Below are positions 16,169 through 24,731 of a DNA stretch of 64,000 nt, in pieces (the first letter of the stretch is position 1; each line of letters begins with the position of its first letter). Below the pieces are notes generated by a model. The model worked only from the letters and a program-made list of their open reading frames with translations. It searched no databases and was not told the origin of the DNA. This DNA is from UBA2334 sp964396895 (GTDB taxonomy: Bacteria > Pseudomonadota > Gammaproteobacteria > Burkholderiales > Burkholderiaceae_C): positions 62,001-126,000 of the forward strand of contig CAYNGJ010000008.1 in the NCBI GenBank assembly GCA_964396895.1, given 5' to 3'. Made by a program: the position numbers and the translations under genes.

Positions 16169-17890
16169 ATGAAGCGCCGCCGGGTGCTGGGGACTGGGTT
16201 GGGCGCCGGGTGGGCCGGTGCTTGGGGCGGCGCAGGGCTGCCCTGGCTGAGCGGGGTGGGGGCGGCCTGGGGGGCATCGGCGCTGGCAGGCTGCCAGCCG
16301 GTGCCCACAGATCTGGCCCAGCGGCTGGCCCATGTGCGCGGCGGTTTTGCCGGGGCTGACATGGCGCGCGGCCATGTGCTGCGCGACGCCGCTGGCGGCC
16401 GCAAATCGGGCAGCGCCCCAGCGCCCGCCGTGGTGCGCCGCGTGCACACCGTCATCGCCGGTGGCGGTGTGGCGGGGCTGGCGGCGGCGCGCGCCCTGCG
16501 CCTGCGCGGGCAAGACGACGTGGCCCTGCTGGAGCTGGAGGACGAGGCCGGGGGCAACGCCCGTGGCAGCACCCTGGGCGGGCTGGCCTGTCCGCTGGGT
16601 GCGCACTACCTGCCCGTGCCCGGCGACCACAACCCCGACCTGCAACACCTGCTGGAAGAGCTGGGCCTGCGCCGCCGCGAGGCCGGGCGTTGGGTGTACG
16701 ACGAGCGCGCCCTGTGCCACAGCCCGCAAGAGCGCCTGTATTTCCAAGGCCACTGGCAACCCGGCCTGCTGCCCACCGAGGGCGTGGGGCCAGACACCCT
16801 GGCCCAATACCGCCGCTTTGCCGCGCTGGTGGCGCAGGCGCAGCAAACCGGGTGCTATCAAATTCCTCATGTTTTATCGATGCCAGAAAATGCCTCAGCG
16901 CATGTTTTGAATGGTGTTGATGCTCTCACTTTGAGCGACTATTTGCAAAAAAACGGGCTCAACGACCCCCACCTGCACTGGTACCTCGACTACTGCTGCC
17001 GCGACGACTACGGTGCCGGTACCGCCACCGTGTCCGCCTGGGCGGGGCTGCACTACTTCGCCGCCCGCCACGGGTTTGCCGTGCCCGGCGGTGACGCGGG
17101 CAGGGATGAAGCAGAGCGCGAGGCCGTGCTCACCTGGCCCGAGGGCAACGCTTGGCTCACCCGTCGCCTGGCCCAGCCCCTGGGCGAGCGGCTGCACACC
17201 GGCTGTGTGGTGCAGCGCGTGGAAGTGGGCAAACACGGCGTGGCGGTCGATGCGCTGGACACCCGCAGCGGCCAGCCCCAGCGCTGGCTGGCCCGCCAGT
17301 GTGTGGTGGCGCTGCCGCTGCACGTGGCCGCGCGCGTGGTGGTCAACCCGCCCGATGCGTTGCGCGCCGCCGCGCAGCACACACCCCACGCGGCCTGGGT
17401 GGTGACCAACCTGCACCTGAGCGAGCCGCTGGCCGACCGCGGAGGGGCCTCCCCCGCGTGGGACAACGTGCTGTACGGCAGCGCGGGCCTGGGCTACGTC
17501 AACGCCGGCCACCAGGCCTTGTATGTCCACCCCCGGCAACCCGTGGTGCTCAGCCACTACCGGGCGCTGGGCGCGGGCGCGGCCCAGCGGGCCGACCTGA
17601 TGGCCCAAGCCTGGTCACACTGGCTGCACCAGACGGTGGCCGAGCTGCTGCCCGCCCACCCCGAGCTGCCCCAGCGCATCACCCAGGCCAGCGTGGCCCG
17701 GTTTGGCCACGCCATGGCGGTGCCCACGCCCGGTGTTTTGGGTGAAATCAACCGACGGCGCTCGTTTTTAAAGAACAGTTTGCTCTCAAAATATGCAAGA
17801 CTGCGCTTTGCCCACAGCGACTGGGCCGGGTACTCGGTGCTGGAAGAGGCGTTTGCCCTGGGCCACGCCGCAGGCCAAGCCCCGGCCTGA
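16169..17890 (+). CDS. FAD-dependent amine oxidase-like protein, probable Tat lipoprotein
   Basis: The 573-residue protein begins MKRRRVLGTGLGAG, a twin-arginine export motif, and about 40 residues later has ASALAGCQ, a lipobox-like site. It may therefore be exported folded with its cofactor and anchored by lipid. The FAD-binding segment is VIAGGGVAGLAAARALRLRG (about residues 94-113), followed by the RG-rich segment EDEAGGNARGSTLGG and a C-terminal end WAGYSVLEEAFALGH, as in flavin amine oxidases. Placed directly after the aminopropyltransferase, it may act on a polyamine. The run at 16853-16945 is markedly AT-rich compared with the rest of the gene but keeps the frame. Confidence 0.75.
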   Translation: MKRRRVLGTGLGAGWAGAWGGAGLPWLSGVGAAWGASALAGCQPVPTDLAQRLAHVRGGFAGADMARGHVLRDAAGGRKSGSAPAPAVVRRVHTVIAGGGVAGLAAARALRLRGQDDVALLELEDEAGGNARGSTLGGLACPLGAHYLPVPGDHNPDLQHLLEELGLRRREAGRWVYDERALCHSPQERLYFQGHWQPGLLPTEGVGPDTLAQYRRFAALVAQAQQTGCYQIPHVLSMPENASAHVLNGVDALTLSDYLQKNGLNDPHLHWYLDYCCRDDYGAGTATVSAWAGLHYFAARHGFAVPGGDAGRDEAEREAVLTWPEGNAWLTRRLAQPLGERLHTGCVVQRVEVGKHGVAVDALDTRSGQPQRWLARQCVVALPLHVAARVVVNPPDALRAAAQHTPHAAWVVTNLHLSEPLADRGGASPAWDNVLYGSAGLGYVNAGHQALYVHPRQPVVLSHYRALGAGAAQRADLMAQAWSHWLHQTVAELLPAHPELPQRITQASVARFGHAMAVPTPGVLGEINRRRSFLKNSLLSKYARLRFAHSDWAGYSVLEEAFALGHAAGQAPA

Positions 17891-18039
17891 ACCGGTGCGG
17901 GAGGCCGCAGGGGCCGTGCGGGATTGGGCGTGTGCCGCCACTGCCGCTCGCGGGCATGGCCTAATTTGGCCCATGGGCCTGGTGCCGGGCGGTTGTGCCC
18001 GGCCAGGGCGGTGTTTGGTGGTGTGGTGGCGGGGTGTCC

Positions 18040-19143
18040 ATGTTCAATCTGATGTTGTTTGCCGCCGGTCTGGCCGGCTTGGTGGTGGGGGCCGATCTGC
18101 TGGTGCGCGGGGCGGGCAAGCTCGCCCTGTCGTTCGGCATTTCGCCGCTGGTGGTGGGCCTGACCATCGTGGCGTTTGGCACCAGTGCGCCCGAGGTGGC
18201 GGTGTCGGTGTCGGCCGTGCTCAATGGGAAAGCTGACATGGCCGTGGGCAACGTGGTGGGCAGCAACATATTCAACGTGCTGTTCATCCTGGGTTTGAGC
18301 GCCCTCATCGTGCCCCTGGTGGTCAACCGCCAGCTCATCCGCCAGGAGGTGCCCATCATGTTTGGCGTGTCCTTGCTCATGGCTTGGTTGGTGTTGGACG
18401 GGCGCGTTCAGGCGTGGGAAGGCGCGCTGTTGCTGGCCATCATGGTGGGCTACACGGTGTTCCTCATCGTCCAGTCACGCCGCGAAACCCAGAGCGCCAG
18501 CGCCGAACTCCAGGCACTGGACGGAGACTTGGCCGCACCCGCCCCCGCCGACTGGGACGCCCGCCTGCCCGCGCAACTGGCGCTCATCGCCACCGGGCTG
18601 GCGCTGTTGGTGCTGGGGTCCGACTGGCTGGTCACTGCCGCCGTGGCGTTTGCCCAGGCGCTGGGGGTGAGCGACGTGGTGATTGCCCTGACCATCGTGG
18701 CCGCAGGGACCTCCATGCCCGAAGTGGCCACCTCCATCACCGCCGCGCTCAAGGGCCAGCGCGACATGGCCGTGGGCAACGTGGTGGGCAGCAACACCTT
18801 CAACATCCTGGGCTGTCTGGGCCTGTCCGGCCTGGTGGCGGGCAGCGGTGGCCTGGTGGTGGCCCCGTCGGTGCTGGCCTTTGACCTGTGGGTGATGCTG
18901 GCCGTGGCCCTGGCCTGCCTGCCGGTGTTCATCACCGGGCGCGAGATTGCGCGCTGGGAGGGTGCGGTGTTTGTGGGCTACTACATCGCCTACGTGGGCT
19001 ACCTCATTTTGGCCGCCCAGGCACACGACGCCCTGCCCGTGTTCAGCAACGTGATGCTGGGCTTTGTGGTGCCGCTGACGGTCATCACGCTGGTGGTGTC
19101 GGTGGTGCGCAAGCCCCAGCCAGGGGGCGCTGCACGGCACTGA
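18040..19143 (+). CDS. Calcium/sodium antiporter (CaCA family, YrbG-like)
   Basis: The 367-residue membrane protein has the duplicated alpha-repeats of Ca/cation antiporters. The first holds VAFGTSAPEVAVSVSA and AVGNVVGSNIFNVLFILG, the second VAAGTSMPEVATSITAA and AVGNVVGSNTFNILGCLG. The paired glutamates in the APE/MPE motifs bind cation in this family. About ten helices are visible. Export of calcium in exchange for sodium or protons at the inner membrane is the family role. It lies on the same strand as the amine oxidase, 149 bases downstream, so operon membership is uncertain. Confidence 0.9.
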   Translation: MFNLMLFAAGLAGLVVGADLLVRGAGKLALSFGISPLVVGLTIVAFGTSAPEVAVSVSAVLNGKADMAVGNVVGSNIFNVLFILGLSALIVPLVVNRQLIRQEVPIMFGVSLLMAWLVLDGRVQAWEGALLLAIMVGYTVFLIVQSRRETQSASAELQALDGDLAAPAPADWDARLPAQLALIATGLALLVLGSDWLVTAAVAFAQALGVSDVVIALTIVAAGTSMPEVATSITAALKGQRDMAVGNVVGSNTFNILGCLGLSGLVAGSGGLVVAPSVLAFDLWVMLAVALACLPVFITGREIARWEGAVFVGYYIAYVGYLILAAQAHDALPVFSNVMLGFVVPLTVITLVVSVVRKPQPGGAARH

Positions 19144-19254
19144 CCACGCGACGAGAGGCTGCCTCGGCCGAGCGCGTGAATGCACCAGGGGCATTGCACC
19201 AAACAGCGCGTGGCCTTGACTGCTGGATACTTGGTGCCCAGGGAAGGGGCCCAC

Positions 19255-20319
19255 ATGGAAAACATCCGCGCCAGCGATCTCAAAACCATCCTGCACTCCA
19301 AGCGGGCCAACCTGTACTACCTGGAGCACTGCCGGGTGCTGGTCAACGGTGGGCGGGTGGAGTACGTGACGGAGAAGGGCAAACAGTCGCTGTACTGGAA
19401 CATCCCCATCGCCAACACCACCACCGTGCTGCTGGGCACGGGCACCTCCATCACCCAGGCCGCCATGCGCGAACTGGCCAAGGCGGGTGTGCTGGTGGGG
19501 TTTTGCGGGGGCGGTGGCACACCGCTGTTTGCCGCCACCGAAATGGACATCGACATCGCCTGGCTGCAACCGCAGAGCGAATACCGCCCCACCGAGTATT
19601 TGCAACACTGGGTACGCTTCTGGTTTGACGACACGCTGCGCCTGCAAGCCGCGCGCGAGGTGCAGCTCACGCGCCTGTTGCGCCTGGGTGAACAGTGGCG
19701 GGCAGATCAACGGTCTGCGGGCGGCCTGGCCGCCAGCGGGTTTGCGGTCGATCTGGCGGCGCTGGAGCCGCTGCTGGCCCAGTCGGCCCAGGCCATCCAG
19801 GCGGCAGCCGACACCACCGCCTTGCTGACCGAAGAAGCCCGCCTGACCAAGCGCCTCTACAAACTGGCCGCCCAGGCCAGCCGCTATGGCGACTTCACCC
19901 GCAGCAAACAGGGCGACAGCACCGATGCCGCCAACCAATTTTTGGACCACGGCAACTACCTGGCCTACGGCCTGGCGGCTTCCGCCACTTGGGTGCTGGG
20001 CCTGCCGCATGGGCTGGCCGTTTTGCACGGCAAAACCCGCCGGGGCGGGTTGGTGGTTGACGTGGCCGACCTGGTCAAAGACGCCGTCATCCTGCCGCAG
20101 GCCTTTGTGTCGGCCATGAAAGGGCACTCTGAGCAGGAATTTCGCACCCAGTGCATTGAGCGGCTCACCCGCACCGAGGCGCTGGACTTCATGATCGACT
20201 CGCTCAAAGCCATTGCCCTCAAGGTGGGGCGCATGGCCGAGGCGGCTCAAGCGGTGCAGCCAGCTTCTTTGCCAGGATTTCAGGAAAAATCGGCGCCTTC
20301 CGCAGGACTGTCGTCATGA
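19255..20319 (+). CDS. cas1f: CRISPR-associated endonuclease Cas1, subtype I-F
   Basis: The 354-residue protein is a full-length I-F Cas1, starting MENIRASDLKTILHSKRANLYYLEHCR. The metal-binding residues lie in TEEARLTKRLY (Glu, about residue 192), LPHGLAVLHGKT (His, about 251) and VDVADLVKD (Asp, about 269). With Cas2-3 it cuts and inserts new spacers at the leader end of the array. The ATG has GGGAAGGGG upstream. The cas2-3 start overlaps the last codon and stop (ATGA), so the two are co-translated. No frameshift or missing catalytic residue is seen, so the adaptation half appears functional. Confidence 0.95.
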   Translation: MENIRASDLKTILHSKRANLYYLEHCRVLVNGGRVEYVTEKGKQSLYWNIPIANTTTVLLGTGTSITQAAMRELAKAGVLVGFCGGGGTPLFAATEMDIDIAWLQPQSEYRPTEYLQHWVRFWFDDTLRLQAAREVQLTRLLRLGEQWRADQRSAGGLAASGFAVDLAALEPLLAQSAQAIQAAADTTALLTEEARLTKRLYKLAAQASRYGDFTRSKQGDSTDAANQFLDHGNYLAYGLAASATWVLGLPHGLAVLHGKTRRGGLVVDVADLVKDAVILPQAFVSAMKGHSEQEFRTQCIERLTRTEALDFMIDSLKAIALKVGRMAEAAQAVQPASLPGFQEKSAPSAGLSS

Positions 20320-23300
20320 ATGTGCTGCTGATTTCGGAGTGTGACAAAAAAGCACTCACCCAAACCCGCCGCATCCTCGACCAGTTTGCCGAACGGCGCG
20401 GCGAGCGCACCTGGCAAACCCCCATCACCCGCGACGGCCTGGACACCCTGCGCCGCCTGCTGCGCCAGAGCGCCCGCAAAAACACGGCAGTGGCCTGCCA
20501 CTGGATACGCGGCCTGGACCACAGCGAACTGCTGTGGGTGGTGGGCGACCGCAATCGCTTCAATGCCCAGGGCGCGGTGCCCACCAACACCACGGCCCGC
20601 AACGTGCTGCGCAGCAACGACGAAAACGACTGGCACACCGGCCAGGACATCCACCTGCTGGCCGGGCTGGCCGCACTGCTGCACGACCTGGGCAAAGCCA
20701 GCCAGGCTTTTCAGATGCGGCTGCGCGGAGAACTCACCACCGCCGATGGCCACCCCGAGCGCAACCAATACCGGCACGAATGGGTGTCGCTTCGGCTGTT
20801 CGAGGCGTTTGTGGGCAGCGACGATGACGCCACCTGGCTGGCCCGCCTGGCCAACCCCACGCCCCAAGACGATGCCGCCTGGCTGGACTGGCCAGGGGGC
20901 CGTTTGCAGCGCGACGGCCTTGATGCGAACGTGCAGCCCCCTTTTGTGCGCCTGGCCCACGCCCCACTGGCCCAGGCCATTGCCTGGCTGGTGCTGACCC
21001 ACCACCGCCTGCCCGTGGCCCCGCCTCACGTTGAAGACGCAAAAGAGAATGCAGCCACTTTGCATACCGTGCTGCAACGCATCTGTGCTGACTGGAACGA
21101 AAGTGGTTCTGGAGCAGAGGGAGCAGCCAACCCTGCCCACACCGCCCTGTACTGGGACATTGCCCCAACCCACCTGCCCACCACCACCCCGCTGTGGCGC
21201 AAACGTGCCGCCCGCCTCGCCCAGCGCCTGTTGCTTCTGTGCCAACTGCCCGAAAAATGGGCATGGCTGTCCAACCCCTACGTCATGCATGTGTCGCGCC
21301 TGTGCCTGATGCTGGCCGACCACCACTATTCCAGCCTGGAGCTGGATGGCAAGGGCCAACCCGCTGGTGGGCGGGTGCCGGGGCAAAAAGGCTTCCCGGC
21401 ATATGCCAACACCCTCCGGTCTTCAGGCAAACCCAACCAGCCGCTGGACGAGCATCTCCTGGGCGTGGCCCGCCACAGCGGCGACATCACCCGTGCCTTG
21501 CCCGGCTTTGAGCGCCATTTGCCCAGTCTGGGCGATTGCAAAGCCCTCAAAAAACGGGCGGCCCAAGAAGCCTTCCGCTGGCAAGACAAGGCAGCCGACC
21601 TGGCCGCCAGCGTGCGCCAGCAGGCACAAACCCAAGGTGCCTTCATCGTCAACCTGGCCTCCACCGGCTGCGGAAAAACCCTGGGCAACGCCCGCATCAT
21701 GTATGCGCTGGCCGACCCCGCGCAGGGCATGCGCTGCGCCTTTGCCATGGGGCTGCGCACCCTCACGCTGCAAACCGGACGGGCCTTCCGTGACCTGCTG
21801 CGGCTGGCCGATGACGAGCTGGCCATCCGCGTGGGCGGCAGTGCCAACCGGGCGTTGTTCGAGCACCACGAGCGCATGGCCGAGCAGCGCGGCTCAGCCT
21901 CGGCCCAGGCGCTGGTGGAGGAGGATGAAGAAGGCGATGAACGCGAAAGGGTTGGCAATGGCCAGACTGGCTACATCGACTTTGGCGGCAACGCCGATGC
22001 CCACCCCGTGTTGCAGCGCGTGCTGCACGACCCGCAAGCGGCCAAACTGCTGGTGGCCCCGCTGTTGGTCTGCACCATCGACCACCTCACCCCCGCCACC
22101 GAAAGCCAGCGCGGTGGCCGCCAGATTGCCCCCATGCTGCGCCTGATGAGCGGCGACCTGGTGCTGGACGAGCCCGACGACTTCGACGTGGCCGACCTGC
22201 CAGCTCTCACCCGGCTGGTGCATTGGGCCGGGCTGCTGGGTGCGCGCGTGCTGCTGTCGTCGGCCACGTTGCCGCCAGACCTGGTGCGCGGCCTGTTCGA
22301 TGCCTACCGCAATGGCCGTGCACACCACCAGCGCAACCGGGGCCATGTGCCCGGCGCGACCCCCAACGTCTGCTGCCTGTGGGTGGACGAGTTCAACCGC
22401 ACCCACACCGACTGTGCCGATGGCGATTCGTTTTCAGCCGCGCACACTGCTTTTGCCAAAAGCCGTGCAGGCCGATTGAAGGGCGCAGAGGTGCGGCGCA
22501 TGGCCCAACTCGCCGTCTTGTGCCTCCCCCAGGGTAAAGCTCAGGCCCAGCCCACCCATGCCAGCCTGTTTGCTGCACGGGTCATTTCCCTGGCGGCAGC
22601 ACTGCATGGCAGGCACCACAGCACCGACCCCGTCAGTGGCAAGCGCGTCAGTTTCGGGCTGGTGCGCATGGCCAACATCGAGCCACTGGTCAGCGTGGCG
22701 CTGGCGCTGTACGCCGCCACCGAATGGCCCGCCGGGTTGCGCGTGCATTTGTGCGTGTACCACTCGCAATACCCGTTGTTCATCCGCTCCGACATCGAAA
22801 AGCGGCTCGATCAAGCCCTCAACCGCCGCCCCCTTCACGACGGCAGCGACCCCGTGTTTGCCGTGCCCGACATCCGCCAGCGCCTGGATGCGCACCCCGA
22901 GCCCGACCATGTGTTCATCGTGCTGGGCTCGCCCGTCACCGAAGTGGGCCGCGACCACGATTACGACTGGGCGGTGGTGGAGCCCTCGTCCATGCGCTCG
23001 CTCATTCAACTGGCTGGGCGTGTGCGCCGCCACCGCACGGGTGCGGTCACCGTGCCCAATGTGCGGGTGTTCCAAAGCAACCTGCGGCACTTCAAAAACA
23101 AAGGCGCGGCAAACCTTGCGTTCTGCCAGCCCGGTTTTGAGAACGGCCAATTCCCGCTGAGCACGCACTACATGGAACAGTTGCTGGCCCAGGAGCTGGA
23201 GGCCTCAACTCAAAGCATGCCCATCACCGCTATCCCGCGCCTGCTGGCCCGCCCCAGCCTGAACGCCCGTCAATCGCTGGTCGATCTGGAGCACGCCCGC

Positions 23301-23777
23301 ATGCAGCACGCCATGCTGGCGCACCCGGCACCGCACCTCAATGCAGCCAGCTGGTGGAGCCTGTCACCCGACGTGGCGCTGTTGACCGGCGTGATTCCGC
23401 GCCAACAACCCTTTAGGCAGGACAACCACGACGATATCGAACTTGTGCTGCTGCCCGACGAAGACAACGACGACAGGTTTTGCGTGATGGAGCGCCGCGA
23501 CAACCCCCAAAGCCGCCGGGGCGAAGAACTGCTGGTGTCGGCAGATCAAAGGGTTGTTCGCATTCCCGACACCCAGGTGCAAGGCGAACGCATCAGCCCT
23601 TGGGCAGAAACCGACTACATGCAGGCTCTGGCGCAATTGGTATCTGAGATGGATGCGATGGATCTGAAAACATGTGCCGCCCGCTTCGGCACGCTCACCC
23701 TGCCTGTGCATGCCCCAGATGAAGTCCGGCCCTGGCGGTTTCACCCGGCTTTGGGGTTCAGCAAAGTGCCGACATGA
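20316..23777 (+). CDS. cas3f: Cas2-Cas3 fusion nuclease-helicase, subtype I-F
   Basis: The 1153-residue protein opens with a Cas2-like domain (MNVLLISECDKKALTQTRRI). An HD nuclease with LAALLHDLGKASQAF near residue 122 and HHRLP further on comes next. The superfamily 2 helicase has Walker A STGCGKTLGN near residue 450, DEAD-type box LVLDEPDD near 616, SSATLPP, and motifs V-VI in GSPVTEVGRDHDYDW and QLAGRVRRHR. It would nick and degrade DNA recruited by a Csy complex and take part in spacer acquisition. All key residues are present. Its stop overlaps an ATG (ATGA) that leads into only 18 codons. No csy1-4 follows; a reversed toxin-antitoxin pair does. Confidence 0.95.
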   Translation: MNVLLISECDKKALTQTRRILDQFAERRGERTWQTPITRDGLDTLRRLLRQSARKNTAVACHWIRGLDHSELLWVVGDRNRFNAQGAVPTNTTARNVLRSNDENDWHTGQDIHLLAGLAALLHDLGKASQAFQMRLRGELTTADGHPERNQYRHEWVSLRLFEAFVGSDDDATWLARLANPTPQDDAAWLDWPGGRLQRDGLDANVQPPFVRLAHAPLAQAIAWLVLTHHRLPVAPPHVEDAKENAATLHTVLQRICADWNESGSGAEGAANPAHTALYWDIAPTHLPTTTPLWRKRAARLAQRLLLLCQLPEKWAWLSNPYVMHVSRLCLMLADHHYSSLELDGKGQPAGGRVPGQKGFPAYANTLRSSGKPNQPLDEHLLGVARHSGDITRALPGFERHLPSLGDCKALKKRAAQEAFRWQDKAADLAASVRQQAQTQGAFIVNLASTGCGKTLGNARIMYALADPAQGMRCAFAMGLRTLTLQTGRAFRDLLRLADDELAIRVGGSANRALFEHHERMAEQRGSASAQALVEEDEEGDERERVGNGQTGYIDFGGNADAHPVLQRVLHDPQAAKLLVAPLLVCTIDHLTPATESQRGGRQIAPMLRLMSGDLVLDEPDDFDVADLPALTRLVHWAGLLGARVLLSSATLPPDLVRGLFDAYRNGRAHHQRNRGHVPGATPNVCCLWVDEFNRTHTDCADGDSFSAAHTAFAKSRAGRLKGAEVRRMAQLAVLCLPQGKAQAQPTHASLFAARVISLAAALHGRHHSTDPVSGKRVSFGLVRMANIEPLVSVALALYAATEWPAGLRVHLCVYHSQYPLFIRSDIEKRLDQALNRRPLHDGSDPVFAVPDIRQRLDAHPEPDHVFIVLGSPVTEVGRDHDYDWAVVEPSSMRSLIQLAGRVRRHRTGAVTVPNVRVFQSNLRHFKNKGAANLAFCQPGFENGQFPLSTHYMEQLLAQELEASTQSMPITAIPRLLARPSLNARQSLVDLEHARMQHAMLAHPAPHLNAASWWSLSPDVALLTGVIPRQQPFRQDNHDDIELVLLPDEDNDDRFCVMERRDNPQSRRGEELLVSADQRVVRIPDTQVQGERISPWAETDYMQALAQLVSEMDAMDLKTCAARFGTLTLPVHAPDEVRPWRFHPALGFSKVPT

Positions 23778-23808
23778 GCGGTGCGCGGCTGCACTGCCTG
23801 AGCAAGCT

Positions 23809-24234
23809 TCAATGGGTGCCAAAAATCTGAACGCCCGCAGTCGCTGCCGCCTTGACCAGACCAGCATCCAGCGTGGCCAGCGGCAAGCCTGTGCGCAGTG
23901 CCAGCTCCAGGTACGCCGCATCGTAGGCCGACAACCTGTAGCGCCGGGCAAGGTTCAAGGTGTCACCCAGGGCGTGCGTGGCCGTGGCTGGATCGGTCAC
24001 GACATGGAGCTGCCCCAGCAGGGTCACGTACCGTTGCGAGTCCGCCTCGGTCACGATGGCCTTGGCTTCCAGCTTGGCCACCACGTTGGCCACCTCCAGT
24101 GCCCACAGCGACGGCACCACCGCCTGTGCATCCTTCAGTGCCACCAGGGTGGCTTCGGCGTAATCCACACCTGCCGGGTGGGTGCCAGGCACCAGCCAGA
24201 GCAAGGCCACCGACGCATCCAGAACAAACCTCAT
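23809..24234 (-). CDS. vapC: PIN-domain toxin, VapC family
   Basis: The 141-residue protein has the four acidic PIN positions: VLDASVALL (Asp6), LWALEVANVV (Glu), LSAYDAAYLELA (Asp) and LATLDAGL (Asp). VapC toxins are magnesium-dependent RNases, often against tRNA or rRNA. Its start overlaps the antitoxin stop by four bases (ATGA). The pair occupies, in reverse orientation, the place where the four Cascade genes of a I-F locus normally lie, between cas2-3 and the array. Confidence 0.9.
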   Translation of the reverse strand: MRFVLDASVALLWLVPGTHPAGVDYAEATLVALKDAQAVVPSLWALEVANVVAKLEAKAIVTEADSQRYVTLLGQLHVVTDPATATHALGDTLNLARRYRLSAYDAAYLELALRTGLPLATLDAGLVKAAATAGVQIFGTH

Positions 24235-24476
24235 GCCCGGCCCTCATCCATCAGGGCCTTGAGGTCAAGGGGGCTGACTGGCTTGCGTGACCGCATGAAG
24301 GCGTGCATGTCGTCCACAGCGGCTGTGGCCGCCGCTTGTTTGTTGCCCTGTGCGGGCACCAGATCGGCCACCGCCTCGCCCCGTAACGTGATGGTGTAGC
24401 TGCTGCCCGCCTGTATGCCGCGCAGCAGCTCCGGCAGCTTCGTTTTGGCTTCGTAAGACCCGACTTCGATGTTCAC
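24231..24476 (-). CDS. Antitoxin, Phd/YefM-like (VapB partner)
   Basis: The 81-residue protein starts MNIEVGSYEAKTKLPELL and continues ITLRGEAVADLVP, the Phd/YefM pattern of a DNA-binding N-terminal half. A variable C-terminal half (FMRSRKPVSPLDLKALMDEG) presumably wraps the PIN toxin. It precedes and overlaps the toxin gene, the usual order. Two identical octamers spaced 12 bases apart just upstream are a likely operator for autoregulation. Confidence 0.9.
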   Translation of the reverse strand: MNIEVGSYEAKTKLPELLRGIQAGSSYTITLRGEAVADLVPAQGNKQAAATAAVDDMHAFMRSRKPVSPLDLKALMDEGRA

Positions 24477-24498
24477 AATGCGCTCCGTGTGGATGGTG

Positions 24499-24518
24499 TA
24501 GACCAGATACTAGACCAG
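24499..24518 (-). promoter_or_regulatory. Direct-repeat operator candidate for the VapBC-like pair
   Basis: The octamer TAGACCAG occurs twice, at 24499-24506 and 24511-24518, with a 12-base period, 23 bases upstream of the antitoxin start. Repeated sites on roughly one helix turn are typical for autoregulating antitoxins. A similar arrangement stands before the second pair in this window. Confidence 0.55.
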
Positions 24519-24731
24519 TCGCAGCGGGCGAGCAACTGGACTCTGTGAGCGAAAGCCCATTCCAAATGGTGGTGACCTGTATGTTCAGCCAGACCAAGTG
24601 ATGGGGTTTGGTGCGGGTTTCATAGACTCAACATCTTCATTCGTCAGTCCAATCTCCCGGCCCAATGCGGCAAGCGCGTCGCCCATGCGAACGTGCGTCC
24701 CAGCGAGGGCCTGATGCACTTCAACGTGCTG
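24519..24731 (+). other. Region upstream of the CRISPR array (leader position)
   Basis: These 213 bases should hold the array leader, because the repeat orientation and the decayed distal repeat both put the leader at this end. The last 70 bases are GC-rich and show no obvious AT-rich tract or clear promoter, which is unusual for a I-F leader. No convincing remnant of cas6f or another Cascade gene could be recognised in translation. A weak AT-richer part lies at about 24600-24650. Confidence 0.45.

Noticed and set aside
13783..16572. A 929-codon minus-strand frame opposite the UPF0149 and spermidine-synthase genes
   Set aside because: Gly/His/Gln-rich shadow with no domain; the plus-strand genes carry clear motifs.
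18475..20250. A 591-codon minus-strand frame spanning antiporter and cas1
   Set aside because: It crosses two recognised plus-strand genes and shows only low-complexity composition.
24545..24700. Possible remnant of cas6f before the array
   Set aside because: No frame gives a stretch I can recognise as Cas6f; the idea needs a database search.
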